Assembly: GCA_013140575.1 (NCBI GenBank) | Contig: JABFSN010000049.1 | Location: 1 to 64,000 of the forward strand | Length of the DNA stretch: 64,000 nt | Reading direction: 5' to 3' | From: Phycisphaerales bacterium | Lineage (GTDB): Bacteria > Planctomycetota > Phycisphaerae > UBA1845 | Part shown: positions 25,958 through 34,625 of the stretch, piece after piece | Numbering within the stretch: the first letter of the stretch is position 1 | How the letters are laid out: each line of letters opens with the position of its first letter | Made by a program: the position numbers and the translations under genes | The notes under the pieces: model-generated | Seen by the model: the letters and a program-made list of their open reading frames with translations, nothing else | Told to the model about the DNA's origin: nothing | The model's database searches: none

Positions 25958-26168
25958 GAATGGTCCGCCGTCACAACTTCGAACGCCACGCGGATTATCG
26001 GGCGAACGTCCGCGGCACTCCACACCGTCACAGGGACGGAGTTTGATTCAAGTCAGCGCCGCGCGTCCTTGACCCATCGCCAAGCCTGCCCTAAAAACGG
26101 GCAACCGTTCGTCCCGCGATGACCGCGCCGAATGGAACCGGACAACGTCCCCTATTCGGATGTCGGGC

Positions 26169-27119
26169 ATGAAAAAAGCTGTGATCGCGGGCATCAGCGG
26201 GCAGGACGGCAGCTACCTCGCCGAGCTGCTGCTTGAAAAGGGCTACGAGGTCCACGGCATCATCCGCCGCTCGACCAACCGCCGCACAAACATCGATCAC
26301 CTCCGCGAACGCCTTCATCTGCACTACGGCGACCTGGGCGACGTCAACAGCCTGTCCCGCATCATCGACGGCGTCGGACCCGACGAACTGTACAACCTGG
26401 CCGCGCAAAGTCACGTGCGACTCAGCTTCGACAACCCGATTTACACCACCGATATCGTCGCCCTGGGCGCCGCCCGGCTGCTGGAAATCGTCCGCCGATC
26501 ACACCCGAAATGCCGCTTCTATCAGGCCTCCACGGGCGAAATCTTCGGCCATTCTCCGCCGCCGCAGTCGGAAACGTCGCCGCTGAAGCCGCAAAGCCCC
26601 TACGGCGTCGCCAAGCTTTACGCCCACCATTCCGTGCGCATCTACCGCGAAGGCTACGGCATGTTTGCCTGCGCCGGCATCCTGTTCAACCACGAATCGC
26701 CCCGCCGCGGCGACGAATTCGTAACCCGCAAGATCACCCGGGGCATCGCCGCCATCGTCAAGGGCAAAACCGACACACTCATGCTCGGCAACCTCGTCGC
26801 CCAGCGCGACTGGGGATACGCGAAGGAATTCGTCGAGGCCATGTGGCTCATGCTCCAACAGGATAAGCCCGACGACTACGTGGTCGCCACCGGCAAAACT
26901 CATTCCGTCCACGATTTCGTCGAGCTCGCCTTTTCCAAGGCCGGGCTCGATTTTAAGAAGCACGTCCGCCACGACCCGACCCTCGAACGCCCCAACGAGG
27001 TGCCCGTCCTCTGCGGCGACCCCACCAAGGCCCGCCGCGTCCTCGGCTGGACGCACAAGACCTCGTTCGAACAACTCGTGCAGATTATGCTCGATCACGA
27101 TTTGCATCACGACGATTGA
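26169..27119 (+). CDS. gmd: GDP-mannose 4,6-dehydratase, 316 aa
   Basis: Extended SDR converting GDP-mannose to GDP-4-dehydro-6-deoxymannose, precursor of GDP-fucose or GDP-rhamnose. Motifs: [61 protein letters not shown] (catalytic Tyr/Lys) and [17 protein letters not shown]. At 316 aa it is slightly shorter than E. coli Gmd (373). ATG at 26160 is an equally possible start. No GDP-fucose synthase gene is visible here, so the later step is elsewhere or the product is D-rhamnose. Confidence 0.9.
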   Translation: MKKAVIAGISGQDGSYLAELLLEKGYEVHGIIRRSTNRRTNIDHLRERLHLHYGDLGDVNSLSRIIDGVGPDELYNLAAQSHVRLSFDNPIYTTDIVALGAARLLEIVRRSHPKCRFYQASTGEIFGHSPPPQSETSPLKPQSPYGVAKLYAHHSVRIYREGYGMFACAGILFNHESPRRGDEFVTRKITRGIAAIVKGKTDTLMLGNLVAQRDWGYAKEFVEAMWLMLQQDKPDDYVVATGKTHSVHDFVELAFSKAGLDFKKHVRHDPTLERPNEVPVLCGDPTKARRVLGWTHKTSFEQLVQIMLDHDLHHDD

Positions 27120-27172
27120 GGTTGCACCGCGCGCCTGTTTCGCCGTGTTCCCGCCTGCTATAGTCCCCTTCC

Positions 27173-28747
27173 GTGTCCGCCCCACACAGCTTGGCATCCT
27201 CCACCCGGCTGATCGCCGTGCTCACCATGCTGTCCCGCGTCGCCGGGCTGGCGCGGGAGATGGCCTACAGCTACTTCTTCGGCACCGGTCCGCTGCTTTC
27301 GGCGTTCGTCATCGCCTTCATGATCCCCAACCTCGCCCGTCGACTGTTCGGCGAGGGGGCTTTGTCGGCCGCGTTCATCCCCGTTTTCGCACGGACGCTC
27401 AAGGACGATTCCAACGAACGCGCCGTTCGCCTGGCCGGAGGCGTTTTGTCGCTGCTGGGCGTGGTGCTTCTGGCGCTCATCGTGGCGGCCGAGGGCAGCC
27501 TCCTTCTTTCCAACGCCATTCACCCATCGCTGGCCGTGCGCCTGACAGCCATCATGCTCCCCTTCATGTGGGTGATCTGTTTCGCCGCGTTGCTCGGCGG
27601 AATCTTGAACACGCTGGGTCATTTCGCCGCCCCGGCCGTGTCACCCGTCATTCTGAACGTGTTCGTCCTCGTCACCCTGATCGTCGGCGGAAAGTGGTTC
27701 GGTCTGACCGACATTCCGTTGGTATACGCCGTCAGCGTGTCCGTCCTGGCGGCCGGCGCGGGGCAGGTCGTGCTGCAGCTCATCGCACTCCGCCGGGCGC
27801 GTTTTCCGCTTCGATTGAACCGGGATTGGAAGCAGCCCGGGATCCGCGAAATCATCGCCCTGATGGCCCCCATGATCGTCGGCGTCTCCACCGTCCAGAT
27901 CAACAGCCTCATCGACAAGCTCTTCGCGTGGTTTTTCGTCGCCGACGGTCACGGACCGGCCGTCCTCAACTACGCCCAGTTCCTGTATCAACTGCCGCTG
28001 GGCGTGTTCGGCATATCCGTGGCCACGGCCATCTTTCCGATGCTGGCCGGACTCGCCGCCGACAAGGATTGGAAGGGCATGACCCGTTCGGTGGAGCGCG
28101 GCATGACCCTGGGGTGGTTCATCGCCCTGCCCGCAACGGTCGGGCTGTACCTGATCGCGCATCCATTGGTCGTGGCGTTGTATCAAGATGGGGAATTCAA
28201 GGAATCCAGCAGCGCCCGGGTGGCGTTGTGCGTGCAGTTTTACGCGCTGGGTCTGGGCGCCTATTTCATCCAGCACATTTTCATCCGCGCCTTTTACGCC
28301 CTGAACGATTCCCGCGTGCCCGCCCGCGTCTCGGTGATTTGTGTTTTCATTGATCTGCCCGTCAATTTCATGCTGGTGATTCCGTTCGGCGAGGCGGGCG
28401 TCGCATTCTCGACGGCCGTGAGCGCCGTCATTCAAACCGTCTGGCTGGCGTTATTGCTGAAGCGTCGTTTGCCGTCCGCCGACTACGCCGGTCTCGCGAC
28501 CAGTTTGTTCAAGACCACGGTGGCGGCCGCGGTCATGGGACTCGTGGTGTGGCTCGTGGTCAGCGACGCGGGCCTGGCGGGCCGGACGAACTGGCATCCC
28601 GCCATCCTTGTCGCCATCGCGGTGACGCTCGGCTGCACCGCGATCTACGCGGCCGCCCGCGCCCTCCGTATCCCCGAACTCGCCGAACTGCTGGAACGCC
28701 GCTCGGGAATGACACCGACGGCATTGAGTGGCCCGGCGAGCGATTAG
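27173..28747 (+). CDS. murJ: Lipid II flippase MurJ, 524 aa
   Basis: A MATE-like (MVF) transporter with about 14 hydrophobic segments. The N-terminus LTMLSRVAGLAREMAYSYFFG and NLARRLFGEGALSAAFIPVF are the diagnostic MurJ/MviN sequence, including the conserved Arg residues of the central cavity. It flips lipid II across the membrane for peptidoglycan assembly. GTG start 53 bases after gmd; likely in the same transcript. Length is normal for the family. Confidence 0.93.
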   Translation: MSAPHSLASSTRLIAVLTMLSRVAGLAREMAYSYFFGTGPLLSAFVIAFMIPNLARRLFGEGALSAAFIPVFARTLKDDSNERAVRLAGGVLSLLGVVLLALIVAAEGSLLLSNAIHPSLAVRLTAIMLPFMWVICFAALLGGILNTLGHFAAPAVSPVILNVFVLVTLIVGGKWFGLTDIPLVYAVSVSVLAAGAGQVVLQLIALRRARFPLRLNRDWKQPGIREIIALMAPMIVGVSTVQINSLIDKLFAWFFVADGHGPAVLNYAQFLYQLPLGVFGISVATAIFPMLAGLAADKDWKGMTRSVERGMTLGWFIALPATVGLYLIAHPLVVALYQDGEFKESSSARVALCVQFYALGLGAYFIQHIFIRAFYALNDSRVPARVSVICVFIDLPVNFMLVIPFGEAGVAFSTAVSAVIQTVWLALLLKRRLPSADYAGLATSLFKTTVAAAVMGLVVWLVVSDAGLAGRTNWHPAILVAIAVTLGCTAIYAAARALRIPELAELLERRSGMTPTALSGPASD

Positions 28748-29030
28748 CCGGCCGAGGATTGAGCCAGAATGTGTCACCGCCCAATTCAAAATAGTGGAAT
28801 TTAGTTGACAAATGTGATTCACTCATTAGCGTAATCGTCTTCGCTGTAGGGCGTAGATCGGATGGTCGGTGTCGCATCGAAATTCGGATTGTGCAGAAAT
28901 CGCTGGCTTCGGGAGATGGGAAGACCTGTTAATTTGGATAATCTGGTGTCGTGAGTTTTTGTTCGGGCGTACAGTCGGCTTCGAAAACTGCTGAATGACG
29001 ATACCCAATCCTGTGTCGGAGGAGACGTGT

Positions 29031-30206
29031 ATGAATCACCGAATGTTGACCCTGCTCACTTTGGCCGCTGCGGCGGGCGGAATGTTGGGTGCGGGTTGCG
29101 CGCGTCAGATGCAGGAGCAGTATTTCGCCGCCACCGATCCGGAGACGGGCACCACGAACTACTATCGCCTCAGCATTTCCGGATGGGGCGGGGGAGGCGT
29201 TGATTATCACTTGCAGGCGGGCTATTTCAGTGCGGCGGCGGTCGATGTCCTTCGCGGGTCGATGCCGGACGTTCCGATTCTGGATTTGCCCGTCGAGCAG
29301 GTGGAGAAGTTTGACGCGCTGACAGATCGGTTTCAGAACCGCTTGTTGCAGGAGGCGGAAATCCTGTCGCCGGATCCGGCCGCAAAGCTGGCGGAAGTTC
29401 AAACGCTGATCGGGCGTCTGTCCGAGGAACGTGATGCGCTAACGGTTGAGCTTGACACGCTGGAACTGGAGGGCGCGATCGCCGACAGCAGCGTTCGGGA
29501 GCACGACGCACGATTGAAGGCGGCCGAGAAAAAGCGGGCCGATGCGAAGACGACGCTGGATGGCATCGATCCTTCGTCCGGCGACATCGAAGCGGCCCGT
29601 GAAGCGCTTCGCGCGTGTACGTCGGCGGTGGTCAGCGCCCGGCAGGACTTTCTGGCCGCCCAACGGCGGAAGGAAACGATCGCATCGCTGAAGATTTCGA
29701 CCCAGACGAGTCTGAACGGCGCCAACCATGCGATCGAGAATGCCGCCACGCTGCTCAATGCGCTGATGCAGGCGGTGCTGGCCGGAGCCGGCGGCCCGGC
29801 GGAGGAGGGCGAGGGCGGACTGTCGCGGGAGGATGTCATCGAGTTGTCGCGCCTGGTGTGGCTGGGCAGCCTTTCTTCGTCCGATGTCGCATCGATCGGC
29901 ATGACCGAGAGCGTCGATCCGTATCAGTTCCGCAAGCTGGTGTTCTGGTCGACGGCCAACAATATAGACCTGCAGTCCTATGCGGCCGAGATCGACGGCG
30001 TGATCGACAACGTGATGAGCATCGCCCAGACGGCCAAGACGCAGGCCGCGGCTCGAAAGGCCCAGCACAAGGGCAACAAGGATTTCGTGAAGTCCATGGT
30101 GGACACGGTGGTGCAGGATCCCGTTCAACGGGCGGCGCTGGACACGGCGCTGAATCATTTGTTCCCCGACGCATCGAGCGGCTCGGGCGGGGGAGGCGAA
30201 CCATGA
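29031..30206 (+). CDS. Lipoprotein with coiled coil, 391 aa (gene A of a coupled pair)
   Basis: ATG at 29031 follows GGAGGAG. The signal peptide ends in the lipobox GMLGAGC (Cys at about residue 23). Residues about 110-210 are Glu/Ala/Arg-rich heptad-like sequence, probably coiled coil, and the C-terminus ends in a Gly/Ser-rich tail. No family recognised. Its stop overlaps the start of a second lipoprotein gene (ATGA), implying 1:1 translation and probably a complex. The 283-base upstream gap after murJ is AT-richer and contains a TTGACA at 28805-28810, but no convincing -10 partner. Confidence 0.8.
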   Translation: MNHRMLTLLTLAAAAGGMLGAGCARQMQEQYFAATDPETGTTNYYRLSISGWGGGGVDYHLQAGYFSAAAVDVLRGSMPDVPILDLPVEQVEKFDALTDRFQNRLLQEAEILSPDPAAKLAEVQTLIGRLSEERDALTVELDTLELEGAIADSSVREHDARLKAAEKKRADAKTTLDGIDPSSGDIEAAREALRACTSAVVSARQDFLAAQRRKETIASLKISTQTSLNGANHAIENAATLLNALMQAVLAGAGGPAEEGEGGLSREDVIELSRLVWLGSLSSSDVASIGMTESVDPYQFRKLVFWSTANNIDLQSYAAEIDGVIDNVMSIAQTAKTQAAARKAQHKGNKDFVKSMVDTVVQDPVQRAALDTALNHLFPDASSGSGGGGEP

Positions 30207-31099
30207 CACGGGCGGGGATCAATATGATGCATATGCGTCTGGTCTGCTGGGTGGCGGTCGTGTCTGCCTGCGGTCTGTCGGCGGGCTGCCAGAACAGGCT
30301 ATCCGTTCGCGTGGAAAAAGTGCTGGGCGTGAGTTCGACGCGTCTCGATCCGGACAGCCGACTGGGGCGGCAACTGGACGCGGCCATCGTCGATCTCACG
30401 AACATTTCCGCCCGGCGTGCGGAATTTGTCAGAGCTCGGGACACGTTCCTGGACAAGAGCGAATCGGCGGAGCTGCGCGATGCCAAAGCCGAGATTCTGA
30501 CGGGCGTTTCCCAATCGTATGACGAAATCGCCGAGAACGCCGGAACGCTGCGCGCCCAGTGCGAGGGATACTTCGGACTTGAAGACGTGGCCCTGTCATC
30601 GTCGGAATTGCGAACCACGTTGCGCCGCGTGCGCCAGTTTCTTTACGAGTCCCGCGCCCGGGCATCGCTCGCCGTGGATGCGCTCAAGCAGACCAGCACC
30701 TTCAAGGAATTGGGCGAGGAACTGACCGAGGCCGTCGAGGGAATGCGAATCGCCATTGAGGCGGCCGACGAGCCCTCCCCGGGATTCGGCGGGTTTGTCT
30801 CGACCGACATCTACCCGATCAACCCCAGCGACCCGAAATATCGCGACATTCTCAACTCTTCGAGCCCTTGGGAGCCGCTGAAATGGCTGCTCTGGAAGCG
30901 TAATCTCAGCGTGGAATTGCTGACCAAGGCGGAAGTGGAAGTGTCCGGCGACTCCTCCATCATGTTGGTGATGGAGCATCCCGGACAGTACCGGATTTAC
31001 CAGATCAGCAACGACCCCACGCAGATCGCACGGAACATCGCGCTGGTGGTGAGCAAGGCCACCGCGGCGATGGCCCGATTCGCGGCAATCGTCCCGTAG
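30203..31099 (+). CDS. Lipoprotein, 298 aa (gene B of a coupled pair)
   Basis: The ATG at 30203 overlaps the previous TGA (ATGA), with GGGGGAGGCG just upstream. Signal peptide with lipobox LSAGC, Cys at about residue 29. The mature part is mostly helical (about residues 60-195, charged heptad-like) and ends in a compact domain containing LLTKAEVEVSGDSSIMLVM and YQISNDPTQIARNIA. The layout (lipobox, helical region, small beta part) parallels gene A, so the two may be heteromeric partners at the membrane surface. Function unknown. Confidence 0.8.
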   Translation: MTRAGINMMHMRLVCWVAVVSACGLSAGCQNRLSVRVEKVLGVSSTRLDPDSRLGRQLDAAIVDLTNISARRAEFVRARDTFLDKSESAELRDAKAEILTGVSQSYDEIAENAGTLRAQCEGYFGLEDVALSSSELRTTLRRVRQFLYESRARASLAVDALKQTSTFKELGEELTEAVEGMRIAIEAADEPSPGFGGFVSTDIYPINPSDPKYRDILNSSSPWEPLKWLLWKRNLSVELLTKAEVEVSGDSSIMLVMEHPGQYRIYQISNDPTQIARNIALVVSKATAAMARFAAIVP

Positions 31100-31565
31100 G
31101 TCGGGGATTGTTCGCTTGATCGCCGCCTGCGGCGGTGCTAGGGCGCATGGCTTGGTTTGCGGACAGGCGTGGCTATCGGGGGAGTATCATTATATGCCGT
31201 GTTTTTCACACACAGGACCACAACAGGTATCGCAGCAAAACGCCGGCGTCGTTTTGCTCAAGGCCGCCCCGCCCGCAATACCGGACGGGGATGTGGCAGT
31301 TTTTCGGTGGCTGACTTCGTCGTGCGACTGTAGCGCGCCGGACAGCGTGCGGTTTTCACATGCCGCAGACCTAAGAGTCTCCAGGAAATTCATTTCCGAA
31401 GACGTCTGTCGAGATGCCACGGGGGGGAGAGAGCTGCTCTACACTTCGCTGGTGAAACGAAACGAATTGGACAACATCCGCCCCGCGCCGCCCGGCTCGG
31501 GTTGTTAGCATCGCCCGCGGCGCCGGCGCTGCGCTTCCGCGCGAACCAGTTTCGCGGCACGGACA
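31100..31565. other. Gene-free stretch
   Basis: No supported gene. A 130-codon frame at 31116-31508 lacks a ribosome site and recognisable protein character. The region separates the lipoprotein pair from the terminator of the convergent SWIB-protein gene. Confidence 0.4.
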
Positions 31566-31605
31566 AGAAAAAGCCGCCGGGGCGCACGAATAGCGCCACG
31601 GCGGC
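31566..31605 (-). terminator. Rho-independent terminator of the SWIB-protein gene
   Basis: On the minus strand a 13-bp stem with one mismatch (GCCGCCGTGGCGC with GCGCCCCGGCGGC, 7-base loop, 31573-31605) is followed by CTTTTTCTTG. It begins 22 bases after the stop at 31628. Confidence 0.8.
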
Positions 31606-31627
31606 ATGGTTTTGTGGGGATCGCAAG

Positions 31628-32131
31628 TTAGCGCGTGATCAGGTGCTGGCTCACGAATTTGGTCATCTGGAACATGTCCACGCGGCGACGGCCGCCGAAC
31701 ACGGCCGTCAACGCAGGGTCGGCGTTGATCATCCGCCGCTGGGTCGGGTCCTGCAGGTCGTTGCGTTTGATGTACGCCCACAGCTTCTTGGTCACTTGGG
31801 TTCGCGGAATCGGCTGCGAGCCGACGATCCGCGACAGCGTCGCGTCGGGCTGCACCGGGGCCATAAACGCCGCGTTGGGTGAACGGCGGGCGGTCTTGGC
31901 CCGCACCGTCGTTCGTGCGGCCGTCGGACGTCCGGCACTGGCCGTGGCGCTCGATCGGCGGGCGGTCGATTTGCGGGCTCCGGTCTTTTTCGCGGCGGCC
32001 GACGCGCTCGAACGCTTCGTGGCGCTCTTGGCGGTGGTGGCCTTGCGCGCGGTGCGCTTGGCCGACGCGGTCGAGCGCTTGGCGCCGGTGGACCGCTTGG
32101 TTGTGCTCTTCTTGCTCTTTCTTACGGGCAT
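31628..32131 (-). CDS. Histone H1-like/SWIB-domain protein, 167 aa
   Basis: Residues 1 to about 85 are almost entirely Lys, Arg, Ala, Ser and Thr (KKSTTKRSTGAKRSTASAKR), an H1-tail-like DNA-binding sequence. Residues about 90-165 are a SWIB/MDM2 domain: LSRIVGSQPIPRTQVTKKLW, then YIKRNDLQD, RRMINADPALTAVFG and MFQMTKFVSQHL. The same combination is known in chlamydiae and planctomycetes, where such proteins are linked to nucleoid organisation. The ATG at 32131 (MPVRKSKK) is chosen over in-frame ATGs at 32158 and 32212. Monocistronic with its own terminator. Confidence 0.88.
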   Translation of the reverse strand: MPVRKSKKSTTKRSTGAKRSTASAKRTARKATTAKSATKRSSASAAAKKTGARKSTARRSSATASAGRPTAARTTVRAKTARRSPNAAFMAPVQPDATLSRIVGSQPIPRTQVTKKLWAYIKRNDLQDPTQRRMINADPALTAVFGGRRRVDMFQMTKFVSQHLITR

Positions 32132-32594
32132 TTCCTGTTGCTCCTGAAAATTCGACATTCTTCGGGTCGCGACCGCTTGGACGGTTGCCACTGGTCCGCC
32201 CCTGCCCCACACGGGACCGTGCGCCCGCTATGTTGACATAGACATAATGGATATTTTCGGTCGTTCGGGCGGGGAAGTTGAGCCGATTCGACTCGGCAAG
32301 GTGCGCCGGCGGGCGAGTTTAGGGCCGAATGGCCGACGCTTCAGACTCGTTGATAAGGCTCGGCATCGCGGCATGCCGCCCGGCCTTCCGACCCCAAACC
32401 CGGGGAGAATCCGTGTTTTCCGCATCGCGGACGGCTATTTCGTCCGCTGGCGGCGAGCACGGAATGGCGATTTCGGGCCCACCGGTGCGCGCCGTTGGCC
32501 GCCCGGTCATGGGTTCGGTATCGTGGCGTCGATAATGCAACCTGCGGCGTTTGGCGGGCTTCGGGAATGAGCACGATCTTGAATGGAACAGATC
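32132..32594. other. Divergent intergenic region
   Basis: 463 bases between the divergent SWIB and acidic-protein genes. No gene, repeat or clear promoter boxes recognised; two promoters are expected here. Confidence 0.4.
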
Positions 32595-33719
32595 ATGGCA
32601 CGTAACAAGTGGATCGGGATGGTGTGCATTGGCGTATTGGGCCCTGCCGCGCTGGTTCACGCACAGCCCGAATCAGCGACATCGTTTCAATTATCGCCGG
32701 TCCAGGACGCATTCACGCGGTTCGCCGAACCGACGCTCTCGTACGGTGACGCCGGCGCGATGCACGTCGCGGGCGGCGGGGCCGGAAATGCGGACGGCGA
32801 CCAGATGGGGGTGGCCGACGCATGGGTTCAATTCGCGGCCGCGGAAGCGATCGAACAGTTCAACGTCGAGTTCGGCGCCGGCGGCTGGATGATCGAATCG
32901 GCGACGTTGACGCTTTCGGAAGTCGGTTCGCCGAGAAGCGATCTGTTCGGCCGCGGCGTCGGTGAATACACCATCGACTGGGTGGCAAACGATGATTGGG
33001 CGGAAGGGGCCGGGAAACCCAAGGCGCCGGGACTGGCGGGCAGCATCACCTTGGGATTCGACACGGGGCGGTCGATTCGCGATGCGGCGGTCGACGAGAC
33101 GGTCGGCACGTTCTCCAACGCGGGCGCGGATCAGACTCACACGCTGGAGTTGGCATTGACGGAGGGGTTCGTCGCGGACGTGATGTCCGGCGGGCTGATC
33201 ACGCTAAACTTCGTGTCCGCCGATCCGCGGACGGGGTTCACGTTTTATTCCAGCGATCGCAAGCAAGTCGATACCCGCCAGCCGCCCACGCTGACCGTGA
33301 CGGCCGTGGCGCTGGGAACGGACGTGGATGACGATTCGACGGATTCAGACGACGAGGACGACGCGGCGGACGAGGACGAAACAGGCGATGACATCGACGA
33401 TTCCGCCGACGACGTTGACGGCGTTGACGACGGCGACATTGATGACGACGACATCGACGATGGCATCATCGACGAGGACGACGTCGATGACGTCGCGAAC
33501 GACGACGTGGACGACTCGACGGGCGACAATGGGACAGGAGGCACGGTCGACGAGGGCACAAGCTCCGGCGACGACGGGGTGGGATCCAATGGCGAAACGA
33601 ACACGGCGCCGATCTTCAATTGCGGGCAGGGGACGGCCGCCGCGATGATTCTGTCGACGCTGGGCATGTCGCTGGTCGGCATCGGCCGGCGGACGCGATT
33701 CGGGTTCCACCGTTCATGA
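32595..33719 (+). CDS. Secreted protein with beta domain, poly-acidic linker and C-terminal sorting-like tail, 374 aa
   Basis: A signal peptide ending at VHAQ is followed by about 200 residues resembling DNRLRE/CBM96-type beta modules (DAFTRFAEPTLSYGDAGAMH...ATLTLSEVGS). Residues about 235-320 are an extreme acidic linker, mostly Asp with Glu, Ile and Val (for example DIDDDDIDDGIIDEDDVDDV), possibly Ca2+-binding. The end is Cys-Gly, a hydrophobic segment (GTAAAMILSTLGMSLVGIG), then GRRTR: the tripartite shape of C-terminal sorting signals such as MYXO- or PEP-CTERM. ATG 32583 is an alternative start. No partner gene nearby. Confidence 0.72.
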   Translation: MARNKWIGMVCIGVLGPAALVHAQPESATSFQLSPVQDAFTRFAEPTLSYGDAGAMHVAGGGAGNADGDQMGVADAWVQFAAAEAIEQFNVEFGAGGWMIESATLTLSEVGSPRSDLFGRGVGEYTIDWVANDDWAEGAGKPKAPGLAGSITLGFDTGRSIRDAAVDETVGTFSNAGADQTHTLELALTEGFVADVMSGGLITLNFVSADPRTGFTFYSSDRKQVDTRQPPTLTVTAVALGTDVDDDSTDSDDEDDAADEDETGDDIDDSADDVDGVDDGDIDDDDIDDGIIDEDDVDDVANDDVDDSTGDNGTGGTVDEGTSSGDDGVGSNGETNTAPIFNCGQGTAAAMILSTLGMSLVGIGRRTRFGFHRS

Positions 33720-33753
33720 CTTGATCGTCGGGTCGCGGTGCGTCGCGGACCCA

Positions 33754-34119
33754 TCAGCCGGCGATGACGCGTTTGATGGCTTCCTCGACGCGATCCTTTT
33801 CGAATGGCTTGACGACGTAGTCGGCCGCGCCGTGCTTGAGCGCGTCCATCAGCGGTTGGCGCTGGTCGAGCGCGGAAATGACGACGACCTTGGCGTTCGG
33901 ATCCTTCTCGCGGATGCGTTTGAGCGCGTCCAGCCCGCCGACATTGGGCATGACCAGGTCCATCGTGGTGATGTCGGGCTTGAGCTGATCGTACAGGCGG
34001 CAGGCTTCCTCGCCATCGGCCGCTTCACCCACCACTTCGTGTCCCATTTCGGACAGAATGTTCTTGATCATGTGCCGCATGAACAGGGCGTCGTCAACCA
34101 CCAGCACGCGCGAAGGCAT
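33754..34119 (-). CDS. cheY: CheY-type response regulator, 121 aa
   Basis: A single receiver domain: acidic pair D9/D10, phosphorylation site D54 in TTMDLVMP, S82 in the switch position (VVISAL), K104 in YVVKPF. No output domain, as in CheY. AAGGAG six bases upstream sets the ATG at 34119. Last gene of the minus-strand chemosensory cluster; the expected phosphodonor is the CheA encoded upstream, and the doubled CheC is the likely phosphatase. Confidence 0.93.
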   Translation of the reverse strand: MPSRVLVVDDALFMRHMIKNILSEMGHEVVGEAADGEEACRLYDQLKPDITTMDLVMPNVGGLDALKRIREKDPNAKVVVISALDQRQPLMDALKHGAADYVVKPFEKDRVEEAIKRVIAG

Positions 34120-34148
34120 AGCCAACTCCTTGCGAGCACGCCGGCCCG

Positions 34149-34616
34149 CTAAATCACGATCGGCTCCTCGCCGATGATCTGCACCACCACCTCGCCGTTG
34201 CCTGGGTCCAGCATCATCTTGCGGCCCTTTTGCCCGCCCACGTGATCGGCCGCGACGCGAATCGCGTGCGCCGCCAGCTTCTCACGGACGGCTTGCACGT
34301 TGCGTTCGCCCAGTCCGTTGTCCAGCGTCGGCCCGAACATCGACGCCCCGCCGGCGAGCTTGGCCGTCAGTCGCCCGCGGACCGCGCCGTTCTTGACGAT
34401 GTCGTCGACGAGCGCGTCGACCGCCGTATCCGCAAATTTTCCCTTGTCCCCCTTGCAACCCTGCGACGACGGCAGCATGACGTGCCCCAGCGCCCCGACC
34501 TTGGCCACGCGGTCGCACAGGGCGATGCCGATGCACGAGCCCAGCGTGGTGCGCACCCGATCCGGAGACTTGACCACCAACATGCCCGCGATGCCGATGT
34601 GGTGCATCTCACTCAT
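34149..34616 (-). CDS. cheD: Chemoreceptor glutamine deamidase CheD, 155 aa
   Basis: Deamidates receptor glutamines in chemotaxis-type adaptation. The catalytic Cys28 lies in TLGSCIG and His45 in GALGHVMLP, both in the family's order; GGASMF and NVQAVREKL follow. Nine bases after the doubled cheC gene, whose product type is the known CheD partner in Bacillus and Thermotoga. In the absence of a cheB gene here it would be the main adaptation enzyme besides CheR. Confidence 0.93.
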   Translation of the reverse strand: MSEMHHIGIAGMLVVKSPDRVRTTLGSCIGIALCDRVAKVGALGHVMLPSSQGCKGDKGKFADTAVDALVDDIVKNGAVRGRLTAKLAGGASMFGPTLDNGLGERNVQAVREKLAAHAIRVAADHVGGQKGRKMMLDPGNGEVVVQIIGEEPIVI

Positions 34617-34625
34617 GCCTTCCCC

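Noticed and set aside
28801-28840. Sigma-70 promoter for the lipoprotein pair (TTGACA at 28805-28810)
   Set aside because: No acceptable -10 hexamer lies 16-18 bases downstream, so it is not listed as a promoter.
31116-31508. A 130-codon frame after the lipoprotein pair
   Set aside because: No ribosome site and no protein-like pattern; region treated as non-coding.
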